In this document: positions 1 to 8,858 of the stretch, piece by piece
How the letters are laid out: each line of letters opens with the position of its first letter
How positions within the stretch are numbered: position 1 is the stretch's first letter
Assembly (NCBI RefSeq): GCF_006538345.1
Contig: NZ_BJKL01000002.1
Coordinates: 496,001-560,000, forward strand
DNA: 64,000 nucleotides
Direction: 5' to 3'
DNA from: Alteromonas sp. KUL49
Lineage (GTDB): Bacteria > Pseudomonadota > Gammaproteobacteria > Enterobacterales > Alteromonadaceae
The notes under the pieces: generated by a model
The model's input: only the letters and a program-made list of their open reading frames with translations
Told to the model about the DNA's origin: nothing
Database searches by the model: none
Made by a program: the position numbers and the translations under genes

Positions 1-477
1 CAATACAAGAGGCTTATATGCCCATTGATCTTTATTTGCTTGGCGATACATCACTTCCAACAAAATCAACACTTCGAGTGCTAAAACAATTAGCAGTAAA
101 TAACGCCAAGACGGGTCAATATAAAACAGGTTTGGTAGTAAGAGTGTGATCAGCCCGGGTAAGAGTATAAAAAAGGTTGTTGGACGCCTTATTATCTGCC
201 AAAAGCTTGTAAAATTATCTTGCAAGCAACTTGCAAGAAAGAGCAGCCAAACCAACTGTTTAACTGCATCCATATTGAGTAAACGAGACAGGCTGATAGG
301 GCCAAAAAGCGTGGCTATCATACTCAAAGACCACACCAGTGTGACGGCTGATGCCAACACGAGCATGTGCTTTGCTACTCCGGATTTTCGTACAGTGAGT
401 AGAAGCAACAAGAGGACTAAATACGCTAAACTATTCAGCGCGTATCCTATGTCTGAAATCCCTATACCTGAAATCAT
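1..477 (-). CDS. prsK: PrsK, exosortase-system histidine kinase (N-terminal part, cut by window edge)
   Basis: Reading the minus strand from the ATG at 477 gives 159 codons without a stop, running off the left edge. The product is almost entirely membrane: about five hydrophobic segments near residues 8-28, 36-58, 72-84, 98-116 and 122-143. They end in a segment containing LEVMYRQANKDQWAYKPLVL, which closely resembles the end of the N-terminal membrane domain of PrsK, the XrtA/PEP-CTERM-associated histidine kinase. The catalytic HisKA/HATPase part would lie outside the window. The gene follows the FabH-like gene by 36 bases on the same strand and may be co-transcribed with it. In exosortase systems PrsK works with the regulator PrsR, usually for exopolysaccharide and sorting genes; that role is family knowledge. 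A plus-strand open frame at 146-493 is its shadow. Confidence 0.8.
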   Translation of the reverse strand, partial: MISGIGISDIGYALNSLAYLVLLLLLLTVRKSGVAKHMLVLASAVTLVWSLSMIATLFGPISLSRLLNMDAVKQLVWLLFLASCLQDNFTSFWQIIRRPTTFFILLPGLITLLLPNLFYIDPSWRYLLLIVLALEVLILLEVMYRQANKDQWAYKPLVL

Positions 478-513
478 CCTTTCTTCACCCTAAACCGCAC
501 TAATTACCTGCTA

Positions 514-1638
514 TTAACGCTTCTTCAATACCAGAGAGCCAATGGAATACCCTGCACCAAACGAACACAAAATGCCTACGTCCCCCGAGACCAGATCTTC
601 ATGATATTTACCAAAAGCAATAACAGAGCCTGCAGAGGCTGTATTGGCAAACTCATCAAGTACTATGGGCGCTTCTTCGCGACTGGCTTCACGCCCTAAT
701 AGTCGCTTTGCTATCAAGGTGTTCATATTGATGTTAGCTTGGTGCAACCACCATCGTTTTACATTTGCTGGCTCAATATCATGACGGCTAAGGTGCTCTG
801 AAATATGCTCAGCAGCCATAGGACACACTTCTTTAAATACCTTACGTCCAGCTTGGTGGAATAACTTGTCGGCACCGTATGGATCAACGTCCTCTGCACG
901 GGTCAAATATCCAAAATTAGAACGGATATTGTTCGAAAACTGCGTTACAGCCTTGGTACTCAACACATCATAAACATGTTCAGATGTAGCGGTTTCAGCG
1001 CGTTCTAAAACAGTCGCAGTAGACACGTCACCAAATATAAAATGACTATCGCGGTCTTTATAGTTAACTTGCGGAGACACTAGTTCAGGATTTATGACTA
1101 AAACGCACTTAGCGCTGCCGGCGCTCAGCATTTCGAACGCTCTATGCATACCAAAGGTCGCAGCTGAGCATGCAACCAACATATCAAAACCAAACCCTTT
1201 GATTCCTAACGCACCCTGAACTTCAATAGCGATAGCAGGATAGGAGCGCTGTGTGTATGCACAAGAAACGATAACCGCATCAATGTCGTCTGCCTTTTTG
1301 TTGGCTTTCTCCATGGCAATCTTTGCCGACGCAATAGCAAATTCAGCTTGATGAGAAAGTACTTCATCTGCTCGAGGTTCAATCAGTGGTTTCATTCTAT
1401 CCACGTCTAACGCGCCATCTTTTTTGTAGATGTAACGTTGTTTGATACCTGACGCTTTCTCAATAAATTCAGCGCTTGAGTGAGGCATAGCCTGCACTTC
1501 TCCACTTTCAATTTCACTACTATGTTGCGCATTGAACTTATCACAATACGCGTTATAGCTTTCCACAAGCTCTTGATTAGAAATGCTATCTTGTGGGTGC
1601 CATACTCCAACCCCACTAATAACGATTTGCTGCGACAT
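514..1638 (-). CDS. Beta-ketoacyl-ACP synthase III family protein (FabH-like)
   Basis: This 374-residue thiolase-fold enzyme belongs to the KAS III family, which condenses an acyl-CoA or acyl-ACP starter with malonyl-ACP. The catalytic triad is complete: Cys157 in VACSAAT, His299 in LHQANIN and Asn332 in ANTASAGS. The C-terminal GAGYSIGS motif is also present. It is longer than housekeeping FabH (about 317 residues) because of an insertion in the N-terminal third, so it is probably a specialised paralogue rather than the main fatty-acid initiator. I chose the ATG at 1638, which has an AAAGAGAT-like ribosome site; an in-frame start 18 codons upstream is less likely. It lies directly upstream of prsK on the same strand. 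The substrate cannot be read from the sequence. Confidence 0.85.
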   Translation of the reverse strand: MSQQIVISGVGVWHPQDSISNQELVESYNAYCDKFNAQHSSEIESGEVQAMPHSSAEFIEKASGIKQRYIYKKDGALDVDRMKPLIEPRADEVLSHQAEFAIASAKIAMEKANKKADDIDAVIVSCAYTQRSYPAIAIEVQGALGIKGFGFDMLVACSAATFGMHRAFEMLSAGSAKCVLVINPELVSPQVNYKDRDSHFIFGDVSTATVLERAETATSEHVYDVLSTKAVTQFSNNIRSNFGYLTRAEDVDPYGADKLFHQAGRKVFKEVCPMAAEHISEHLSRHDIEPANVKRWWLHQANINMNTLIAKRLLGREASREEAPIVLDEFANTASAGSVIAFGKYHEDLVSGDVGILCSFGAGYSIGSLVLKKR

Positions 1639-1875
1639 GGGTAATCTCTTTCTGTAATTATTTTTAAATTGTACGACATGTATTCGAGACATCTGAAGAT
1701 TGCGCGAACACTTCCCTCAGGCAAAAGGGAATAATTAAACAATGTCGTCAGTTTGTTTATATTCGATTGTTCTAATGCGAACAGGTGCTACTAGCTTAAC
1801 GCAATCGATAGAATAAGTAATCTTTGGAAGGGCAAATTAGCTCGGCTTTAGAAGTTACAGCTAAAAAATCAACAA

Positions 1876-1900
1876 AAAACGGCGCTCAAGGCGCCGTTTT
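1876..1900 (-). terminator. Rho-independent terminator
   Basis: A perfect 10-bp stem (AAAACGGCGC / GCGCCGTTTT) with a 5-nt loop lies 28 bases beyond the stop of the choice-of-anchor protein. On the minus strand it is followed by a run of T, so it fits as that gene's terminator. Confidence 0.8.
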
Positions 1901-1927
1901 CGCAGAAATCAATTAAAATTTCACATA

Positions 1928-3739
1928 TTAATTTTGAGTGATTTGCCACACAGTTACTGTGCCACTTACTTCACTACCTACGAGCAACAATGCTTGACCG
2001 TTAGAACTATCGTCTGCGCTCACAAACACAAGGCTTTCCGGCGCTAGGTCACCAATAACATCACCGGTTGATAGACCTTCAGTAAGATCACGGTTGATAA
2101 CATATTCTACAAACTGCGCATCGTACGGGTTGGTGACATCATATACGAAAATCCCACCCATACGCTCGGTTCCAATGAAGGCATAAGTGCGGTCACCAAC
2201 CATACCTACCGTAAGCGCTTCTGGCTCAGGACCTTTGTTCTCAGAACGTGAATCGCCTTCGTTTTCATCGTCATTGTTATTAAACTGAGCGCCGTGAACT
2301 GAAGCGGTAATGCGTTCGAAATCATCGCCTGAATCGAAAACAACTAGGCCATTTTGGTCCCAGATGGTAAATGAGCGGGCGCCATAAGCAAATGCCGCGT
2401 CGTATTCACCGTCACCGTCACTGTCACCCATTGCATTAGTTACACGAAGGTCATCCGCCTCACCCGTCGCTTGTAACATAGCAAGCTCAGAGTTTGCCTC
2501 AGCAGTTAGATCTTCTACCTTCACTTCATCGATGTAAGCAAGACATCCGTCATCTTCATCAAACTCTAAACCACCGTCGGCTAAGCATGTTGCTTCGTCA
2601 ACAGCGTCGAAGAAATACTCCCGTGCATCACCTTCGTTTGCTGTGAGTATGAAATCGGCATCTTTCCAAGTAAAACTCGCAATGGTATCTGGCTGATACA
2701 AACCATAAATGCCTTCATACTGACCAAAACTGACGCCTCCGTCTTCTTGGATATCTATATTCAAACCTTCCCAAGACTTAACGCCTAAACCTACGATCTC
2801 AACTGAGAGATCTTCCAAGTCAATAACGGCAATACCATTATTTTCTTGTAAGCTAACAAAGGCATTGTCGTTAGTCGATGTGATGTACTCTGGCTCTAAG
2901 TCTTGAGCAACAGAAGTATCAATCAACACACCTTTGATTGTTCTACCAGAAGGGTTTGGAAATAGCATTCCTTGTGCAGCAAGTTCAGCTTTGCTGTCGT
3001 TAAAGCTGTCAAACCCAACGGTAGTTGCTGTCTCTTCAGGCTCACCATTAGCTAGAATATTGATAACTGAAACGGAACCCACTGGGTCAACAGTATAATC
3101 ACCAGATGGTTCACCCTCGTTGGCAACCAGTACTTTCCCGCCGTCTGGGGTAAAAGTCACCATATCAGGAAGTGCTCCCACTTCAACTGTGTCTAATAAT
3201 ACTGGTGCTGAGGCATCTAAACCGTTGTAAAAAAGTACATAACCATTATCGGTTTTTGTCGCTGCTGGCACGGCTACCGCCATTAAGTCGCCGCTGACTG
3301 CAATACTTGTTAGACCGCCAAGTGCAACACCATCAACATCTGCCGGAAGCGAAATGTTAGTTACGGCAAGGTTAGTCGTACCTAACGGATCTGCCATAGT
3401 GTCATTAGACAGTGAATCTGCAACGATAACAGCAATAGTATTGGTGTCTCCGTTAGTAGCGTAAATAGTTTGTGTTGCAGCGTGATACTGAACAATCTCG
3501 GCCGCCGTTAGGTTTCCTAAAAACGCGCGACCAACAACGTCAAGTGATACACCTAAAGATGCATCTGCGCCGTTACTGCCGTCTGCTCCGTCACTACCCG
3601 CGTCACCTTGCTCGCCTTGAGGGCCTTGGGCGCCAGTCTCACCCTGAGCGCCGTCGTCTCCGTCAAGCCCACAGCCTGTCAAAGAAGCAGATATAAGTAG
3701 TGCTAGGATGCCTAATTTAAATTTGTTTTGAGCGGCCAT
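1928..3739 (-). CDS. Choice-of-anchor I family lipoprotein with collagen-like segment
   Basis: This is a 603-residue lipoprotein. The signal peptide ends in the lipobox LTGC (Cys23). About eleven Gly-X-Y triplets follow (residues ~27-59), a collagen-like stalk, and then a long beta-propeller-like region. That region has repeated IAVIV/VLVANEG-type blades and the signature NEGDAREY followed by ARSFTIW. This pattern matches the choice-of-anchor I proteins (alkaline-phosphatase/phytase-like propellers), in which close homologues carry different surface anchors; here the anchor is lipid. An acidic Asp-rich stretch (DSDGDGEYDAAF) may bind calcium. The ATG at 3739 has AAGGAAA upstream and is preferred over a start 12 codons earlier. 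It is monocistronic, with a terminator downstream. Enzymatic activity is not certain from sequence. Confidence 0.8.
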   Translation of the reverse strand: MAAQNKFKLGILALLISASLTGCGLDGDDGAQGETGAQGPQGEQGDAGSDGADGSNGADASLGVSLDVVGRAFLGNLTAAEIVQYHAATQTIYATNGDTNTIAVIVADSLSNDTMADPLGTTNLAVTNISLPADVDGVALGGLTSIAVSGDLMAVAVPAATKTDNGYVLFYNGLDASAPVLLDTVEVGALPDMVTFTPDGGKVLVANEGEPSGDYTVDPVGSVSVINILANGEPEETATTVGFDSFNDSKAELAAQGMLFPNPSGRTIKGVLIDTSVAQDLEPEYITSTNDNAFVSLQENNGIAVIDLEDLSVEIVGLGVKSWEGLNIDIQEDGGVSFGQYEGIYGLYQPDTIASFTWKDADFILTANEGDAREYFFDAVDEATCLADGGLEFDEDDGCLAYIDEVKVEDLTAEANSELAMLQATGEADDLRVTNAMGDSDGDGEYDAAFAYGARSFTIWDQNGLVVFDSGDDFERITASVHGAQFNNNDDENEGDSRSENKGPEPEALTVGMVGDRTYAFIGTERMGGIFVYDVTNPYDAQFVEYVINRDLTEGLSTGDVIGDLAPESLVFVSADDSSNGQALLLVGSEVSGTVTVWQITQN

Positions 3740-4014
3740 TCGATTTCCTTTTTGTTTTTCATATTCAGTGGTCACTAACAGAAAATCTTCCCGTTAATGC
3801 ATAGCTGTGTACGAGAGACTCCATTCAAGTAGTGTAAAATAGTGCGTCGCGGTGTCTCTAATACGTGCAGTACAAAATGTTCCGTACAAACTTAGAGCCA
3901 GTTTATGACACTAATATTAATTAAGCAAAAAGACACAAAACCACGTAAATGCTCAAAAACAAATGAATAGAACAAAAACAAAAATCATCTAAACTGCTAT
4001 TTTAAAAAAGATTT

Positions 4015-4503
4015 CTAATACGCGCCTAATGATGTGCTGCAGTTAAAATCATCGGTTGGGTAAACCCTAACATCACTCGACATTCTGACCATCACGCAAT
4101 CACCCTCGTTAGCTACTAGCTCGTCAAGGGTGACTATTACGTAATCTCCATCCACTGCATTTAAACCAAACTCAAACCCCTCTCGGTCACCTTCCACTAT
4201 CGAAGTCACTAGCCCGGCGAAGAATGCACCAAATATCATGTTACCCACGACATGGTCATTATCGTAGCTAGACAATGCACCGTCTGCTGCTCCCAATGCC
4301 ATAGCTTCAGGGACATGAGATTCAAAGGTAATTGGCGTGATGTCGTTCACACGAGCATAAAACACCTCAACAAATTGGTTTTTTGACATCAATGAAATGT
4401 CATCAGAGCTAGCGCACCCGTTTATTCCGAGCAATACAAAAACTGCAGCTAACCTACGTAGAAGGGGAAAGCTTAGTCGTGATTTATTGATTGTCTTGGT
4501 CAT
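4015..4503 (-). CDS. Small outer-membrane-type lipoprotein, function unknown
   Basis: This 162-residue protein has a basic N-terminus, a hydrophobic stretch and a lipobox-like LGINGC with Cys30. Serine at +2 or +3 after the cysteine is compatible with outer-membrane delivery. Residues ~68-105 contain small-residue-rich segments (ALGAADGAL, GNMIFGAFFAGLV) reminiscent of the glycine-zipper part of SlyB/Pcp-type lipoproteins, but the match is loose. The rest is acidic and beta-rich. It is divergent from the M48 protease gene, with 191 bases between them. I do not recognise a specific family. Confidence 0.7.
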   Translation of the reverse strand: MTKTINKSRLSFPLLRRLAAVFVLLGINGCASSDDISLMSKNQFVEVFYARVNDITPITFESHVPEAMALGAADGALSSYDNDHVVGNMIFGAFFAGLVTSIVEGDREGFEFGLNAVDGDYVIVTLDELVANEGDCVMVRMSSDVRVYPTDDFNCSTSLGAY

Positions 4504-4694
4504 CTCTCTTCCTTAAATTTAGAGTATCGAGCCAACATGTTTCGAAGAATAGTACCGACAAACTGAACCCATCCTTAATGCTCTGCCATGCTATTTTTAC
4601 AACGAATTTCGGAAGCCGCTAATTACTTTGACTTGACTCAGTTTTAACCTGACAATCTATACACAGTATGTTGACTCCCAAAAAAGGAAGAAGG

Positions 4695-5492
4695 ATGAAA
4701 CGAATATCACAACATTTAATCGCCACTGCGCTAGCCGTCGCGTTGGGTGCTTGCGCTACCTCTCCAACTGGCAGAAGCCAGATGCTGCTTTACTCCGATG
4801 CTCAACTCGCGCAAATGGGCGATCAGGCATTCGCTAGCATGAAAGAAGAACTGACGATTTCTAATAAGCGTGTGCAAAATAGTTATGTGAACTGTGTAGC
4901 CGATGCCATCGTTGCGCAAGTACCGTCAGAGGTGTTCGGTGGAGAATGGGAAATTGTCGTTTTTGACGATGAGCAGGTAAATGCGTTCGCCCTACCTGGC
5001 GGAAAAATTGGTGTGTATACAGGCTTACTTAATGTTGCCGAAAACCAACATCAGCTCGCAGCAGTTATCGGTCATGAGGTTGGTCACGTTATAGCCAATC
5101 ATGGTAATGAGCGAATGTCTCAATCTGCTGTAATCGGTGTAGGTAGTGAAGTTGTGGGTCAAGTATTAGAGCAACAAGAAGTAGCAGGGTCTAGTGCAAT
5201 CATGGGCGCTATTGGCTTGGGCGTTCAGGTTGGCGTTCAACTTCCCTTTAGCCGAACTCATGAATCTGAAGCCGATATCATCGGATTACAGCTCATGGCT
5301 AAATCAGGGTTTAATCCGGCTCAGTCGGTAAACCTGTGGCAAAACATGGATGCTGCTAGCTCCGGTGAACGCCCCATGGAGCTGCTATCAACTCACCCTG
5401 CTCCACAAACACGAATAGATAATCTAAAAGCTAATATGGCTCCTGCCATGGCTGATTACCGTGCAGCGCCGGTATACCCTAGTTGCGAATAG
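4695..5492 (+). CDS. M48 family metalloprotease lipoprotein (LoiP/YcaL-like)
   Basis: This 265-residue periplasmic zinc protease is anchored as a lipoprotein (lipobox LGAC, Cys20). The zinc motif HEVGH is at residues 127-131, and the downstream third-ligand motif ESEAD is at 190-194. The C-terminal STHPAPQTRI motif is typical of the LoiP/YcaL/BepA group. Such proteases help with quality control of outer-membrane proteins; that is family knowledge. The ATG at 4695 follows GGAAGAAGG; an ATG at 4668 in the same frame would add nine residues before the signal peptide and is less likely. It is a single gene, ending at a strong bidirectional stem-loop shared with mscS. Confidence 0.9.
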   Translation: MKRISQHLIATALAVALGACATSPTGRSQMLLYSDAQLAQMGDQAFASMKEELTISNKRVQNSYVNCVADAIVAQVPSEVFGGEWEIVVFDDEQVNAFALPGGKIGVYTGLLNVAENQHQLAAVIGHEVGHVIANHGNERMSQSAVIGVGSEVVGQVLEQQEVAGSSAIMGAIGLGVQVGVQLPFSRTHESEADIIGLQLMAKSGFNPAQSVNLWQNMDAASSGERPMELLSTHPAPQTRIDNLKANMAPAMADYRAAPVYPSCE

Positions 5493-5511
5493 GACCTGCC
5501 TCTTAATCTTT

Positions 5512-5543
5512 AAAAAAGGGAGCATGTTAAGTGCTCCCTTTTT
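5512..5543. terminator. Bidirectional terminator between M48 protease and mscS
   Basis: A 12-bp perfect stem, AAAAAGGGAGCA / TGCTCCCTTTTT, with a 7-nt loop and A and T runs on opposite sides. It serves the two convergent genes. Confidence 0.85.
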
Positions 5544-5566
5544 AGTGTGAAACGTTAGACTATCTT

Positions 5567-6406
5567 TTAGTCAGTTGTTTTGTGTACATGTACATCCATT
5601 TGAGGGAATGGAATGGAAATACCCTCTTGGTCAAATCTAAGCTTTACGGCCTCGGTAAAGTCAAATTTCACAGCCCAGAAGTCTGCGGTGTTCACCCAGG
5701 GACGAACTACAAAGTTAACACTACTATCCGCGAGCTCTGATACCGCCACTTGTGGTGCAGGATCTTGCAAGATACGATCATCAGCTGCCACCATTTCAAG
5801 TAAGATATTTTTTGCCTTGAGTAAGTCAGCGTCATACCCGATACCAACGACCATATCTACTCGACGTGTTGCTTTGGCAGAGTAATTAGTGATGTTTCCG
5901 CTGTATATCGCACCATTCGGAATAATGATTTCTTTGTTGTCTGGGGTTGTCATAGTAGTTGTAAAAATACTGATTTTTGTGATGCCACCGGCAGTTCCAC
6001 CTGCTTCAACGAAATCACCAGCCTTAAACGGTTTAAATACAAGTAACATGACACCTGCGGCAAAGTTCTTTAACGAATCTTGTAAAGATAGGCCGATGGC
6101 TAAACCAGCGGCACCCAGTATTGCTACCAATGATGTTGTATCCACCCCCAATTGATTCAATGAGGCTACAATGACGAACAGTGTAAGTAATGCGCTTAAA
6201 ATAGACGCCAAAAAATCTACCAGCATGGGTTCGTATTTTGACTTACCCATGAGCTTGCGGAAAAGATTCAAAATCAGGCCGACAACCATTCGACCAACAA
6301 CAAAAATGACAAGCGCTAGCGCGATGTTTATTCCCCAAGGGATCGCATAATCGTTGACGAGCTGTTCTACATTACTCGTGTTGAATTGACTGAGTGTTTC
6401 TTCCAT
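5567..6406 (-). CDS. mscS: Small-conductance mechanosensitive channel, MscS family
   Basis: This 279-residue inner-membrane channel opens under membrane tension during osmotic downshock. Three hydrophobic segments are visible (about residues 23-48, 65-85 and 90-125). The third carries the pore-lining Gly/Ala pattern AILGAAGLAIGLSLQDSLKNF. It is followed by the beta domain entry FKAGDFVE and the PNGAIYSGNITNYS motif, and the protein ends with the conserved IPFPQMDVHV tail. Length and layout match E. coli MscS (286 residues). It is convergent with the M48 gene and appears to be monocistronic. Confidence 0.93.
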   Translation of the reverse strand: MEETLSQFNTSNVEQLVNDYAIPWGINIALALVIFVVGRMVVGLILNLFRKLMGKSKYEPMLVDFLASILSALLTLFVIVASLNQLGVDTTSLVAILGAAGLAIGLSLQDSLKNFAAGVMLLVFKPFKAGDFVEAGGTAGGITKISIFTTTMTTPDNKEIIIPNGAIYSGNITNYSAKATRRVDMVVGIGYDADLLKAKNILLEMVAADDRILQDPAPQVAVSELADSSVNFVVRPWVNTADFWAVKFDFTEAVKLRFDQEGISIPFPQMDVHVHKTTD

Positions 6407-6759
6407 GGTGCATCCTTGTGTTAGTAAGTTTTTATTTTGCGGCTACTATCGCCAATGACCCATAATCTAAACGTTGGACGAACTCGTTGCCATCGTCATT
6501 TTGTATAATAGACAAATGGTGAAATATCTCTACCATTCACATCACGTAACGTCATTTTACAGTACTTTAATACGAATATTTGATATGCTTATGACGTTTT
6601 AAAATATATATTGAAAAAAATAAGGCGAGAGACATCGTCATACAATAGTCATCAAATGCTTATAGATTGCCCTTCGTATTTTTCAGGAACACACGTCACT
6701 CGGCATTATTCCGAGATAAAGAGCTAAGTTAACGGAAAGTGGTTTAAAGGAATGTTTTC
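6407..6759. other. 353-base gene-free stretch
   Basis: An AT-rich stretch between the divergent mscS and the small plus-strand ORF at 6760. I see no coding frame, known RNA or repeat in it. It holds a minor imperfect dyad (TCGG...CCGA near 6697-6711) and presumably the promoters of both flanking genes. Confidence 0.5.
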
Positions 6760-6939
6760 ATGTTGTTTTTAGGGACGCTCATGTGCGTCGTAGGCCTAAT
6801 TTTTTGCTATGCAATGATGAAAGACACTGGTATCAATACCAAGTACGCACGAAAAGGAGATTCGTGTCATCAGATCACAGCGCTGGAACCTATTGTTTCC
6901 AAAGCTGAAGTACGCCGGATTTTTCGCGACAACGTGTAA
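6760..6939 (+). CDS. Small membrane protein (59 aa), function unknown
   Basis: An ATG at 6760 opens a 59-codon frame with AAAGGA eight bases upstream. Residues 1-20 form a single hydrophobic segment (FLGTLMCVVGLIFCYAMM), followed by a basic cytosolic-type tail ending RRIFRDNV. It lies 47 bases upstream of rsmE on the same strand. I do not recognise a family. The good ribosome site, the membrane segment and the stop just before rsmE support a real gene, but a chance ORF cannot be excluded. Confidence 0.55.
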   Translation: MLFLGTLMCVVGLIFCYAMMKDTGINTKYARKGDSCHQITALEPIVSKAEVRRIFRDNV

Positions 6940-6986
6940 CGCTATCGGTATGATGCGCGTATTCATTTGTGTTTCACCCAGTAACT

Positions 6987-7715
6987 ATGCGTATTCCTCG
7001 AATTTTCTACCCACATCACATACCACTTGAGCAAGAGTTTGCGCTGACCGATGATGCGGCTCACCACATTGCAACTGTGCTCAGGCTAAAAGCAAATCAC
7101 CCCATTGTGTTGTTCAACGGTGATGGCAATGAATACAGTGCTCAAATCGTACATGTAGAGCGTCGAAAGGTGCATGTCGAGGCCGACGCATGCTTGTCCC
7201 TATCAAAAGAGTCATTACTCAGCATTCATCTGGGACAAGGCGTGTCTAAAGGTGACAGAATGGACACGGTACTACAAAAGAGTGTAGAGCTTGGTGTCAC
7301 AGAAATTACACCCGTTCTTACAGAGCGCTGTGCGGTTAAGCTCGATGAAAAGCGATGGGAGAAAAAACAGCAACAGTGGCAAAAGATAGTCGTGGGTGCT
7401 TGTGAGCAATGTGGTAGAAATACAGTCCCGACCCTCAATACTCCAGTTACGTTAGAGCAATGGCTCTCACATTCCACAACAACTAGCCGTTTTGTATTAG
7501 CGCCCGGCGCTGAGCAAGCATTGTCACGACAACCTTACAATAGCCAAGGCTATCGACTTCTCATCGGTCCAGAGGGTGGCCTATCGGCGAATGAAATACA
7601 TCAGGCCAACGAGTGCGGTTACTTATCGGTCAGTATGGGACCACGTATATTGAGAACAGAAACTGCTGCGTTGGCGAGTATTAGCGTATTACAGGCGCTG
7701 CATGGTGACCTATAA
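6987..7715 (+). CDS. rsmE: 16S rRNA (uracil1498-N3)-methyltransferase RsmE
   Basis: This SPOUT-class methyltransferase (242 residues; E. coli 243) methylates U1498 of 16S rRNA. It has an N-terminal PUA-like domain starting MRIPRIFYP and containing HHIATVLRL. The C-terminal trefoil-knot SAM site contains LLIGPEGGLSANEI (from ~residue 195) and ends with the family hallmark LRTETAALA. I chose the ATG at 6987 by family length; a GTG at 6969 would add six residues. It starts the conserved run rsmE-gshB-yqgE-ruvX. Confidence 0.95.
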   Translation: MRIPRIFYPHHIPLEQEFALTDDAAHHIATVLRLKANHPIVLFNGDGNEYSAQIVHVERRKVHVEADACLSLSKESLLSIHLGQGVSKGDRMDTVLQKSVELGVTEITPVLTERCAVKLDEKRWEKKQQQWQKIVVGACEQCGRNTVPTLNTPVTLEQWLSHSTTTSRFVLAPGAEQALSRQPYNSQGYRLLIGPEGGLSANEIHQANECGYLSVSMGPRILRTETAALASISVLQALHGDL

Positions 7716-7864
7716 TTAGACTGCGTTAGCCTTTGCTATGCATTTTTGCAGCAAAGATCGTTGCGCTCTAAACTAACAATTGATTTATTTCGAATTGATA
7801 CCATATATGGCGTTGAGCTAGTTTTTCAAAACTCCATTTCAGTAATCGAATAAGTGAGAGCTAC

Positions 7865-8827
7865 ATGCAATATACCCTAGGCGTGATCATGGATCCTATT
7901 AGTGCGATCAAACCTCATAAGGACACGAGCTTTGCAATGATGCTAGAAGCACAACGTCGAGGTGCCAAAGTTGTTTATTTCGAGCTAAAGGACTTGTATA
8001 TCGACAATGGCAGACCCATGGGGCTCTCTCGTCAAGTCACTGTGGAAGACAAAGCTACCGACTTTTACAGCCTGTCTGAGCCTGAAACGGTTCATCTGGG
8101 TGATATTGACGTTATCATTATGCGCAAAGACCCGCCTTTTGATAGTGAGTTTATGTACGCTACCCATATTTTGTCGCTGGCAGAAAAAGATGGCGCCTTA
8201 GTAGTAAATAATCCGCAAGCACTTCGTGATTACAATGAAAAGCTCTTCACTAGCTATTTTCCCGAGCATATCCCAGATACGCTAGTAACCAATAACAGCA
8301 CGTTAGTTAGAGAGTTTCATGCTAAGCACCAAGATATCATCTGCAAGCCGTTAGACGGTATGGGTGGAGCCTCAATATTCCGTGTTAAGTCTGACGGTAA
8401 TAACTTGGGTGTAATTATCGAAACGTTAACTGATTTGGGCCGACGTTATATGATGGTTCAAGCATACTTACCTGAAATAAAAGACGGTGATAAAAGAGTA
8501 CTTATCGTAGATGGTGAAGTTGTACCCTATTGTTTGGCCCGATTGCCCACTAAGGGGGAAACTCGGGGGAATCTGGCGGCAGGAGGCACGGGCCGACCAC
8601 AACCTTTGTCAGACACTGACAAAGCATTGGCCGAAGCCATTGCACCAGTATTAAAAGCACAGGGAATACTCTTTGTAGGGCTCGACGTTATTGGTGATAA
8701 AATTACCGAGATTAATATAACAAGCCCTACCTGTGTTAGAGAGATAGAAGGGCACTTCGATATTAATATTATGGCGATGCTGTTTGATGCCATTGAAAAA
8801 CGATTGGAGAAAAATCGCACTCATTAA
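7865..8827 (+). CDS. gshB: Glutathione synthetase
   Basis: This 320-residue ATP-grasp ligase joins gamma-glutamylcysteine and glycine to make glutathione in the cytosol. Recognisable segments are GVIMDPI at the N-terminus, MRKDPPFDSEF (~residues 86-96), the ATP-grasp lysine region IICKPLDGMGGASIF (~158-172), GETRGNLAAGGTGRP (~231-245) and EINITSPTCVREI near the C-terminus. Length is close to E. coli GshB (316). The gene follows rsmE by 149 bases, which leaves room for its own promoter, and is followed by yqgE. Its product serves the Kef, GST and FrmA functions encoded elsewhere in the window. Confidence 0.96.
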   Translation: MQYTLGVIMDPISAIKPHKDTSFAMMLEAQRRGAKVVYFELKDLYIDNGRPMGLSRQVTVEDKATDFYSLSEPETVHLGDIDVIIMRKDPPFDSEFMYATHILSLAEKDGALVVNNPQALRDYNEKLFTSYFPEHIPDTLVTNNSTLVREFHAKHQDIICKPLDGMGGASIFRVKSDGNNLGVIIETLTDLGRRYMMVQAYLPEIKDGDKRVLIVDGEVVPYCLARLPTKGETRGNLAAGGTGRPQPLSDTDKALAEAIAPVLKAQGILFVGLDVIGDKITEINITSPTCVREIEGHFDINIMAMLFDAIEKRLEKNRTH

Positions 8828-8858
8828 CGCATAAAGAGTGTTGACCAATGGACCTCGT

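Noticed and set aside
146..493. Plus-strand 115-codon ORF at the left edge
   Set aside because: It is the shadow of the minus-strand PrsK frame, which has membrane-protein composition and a family match; the plus-strand product has neither.
1407..1742. Minus-strand 111-codon ORF overlapping the FabH-like start
   Set aside because: Overlaps the FabH-like coding region in another frame, with no ribosome site and a random-looking product.
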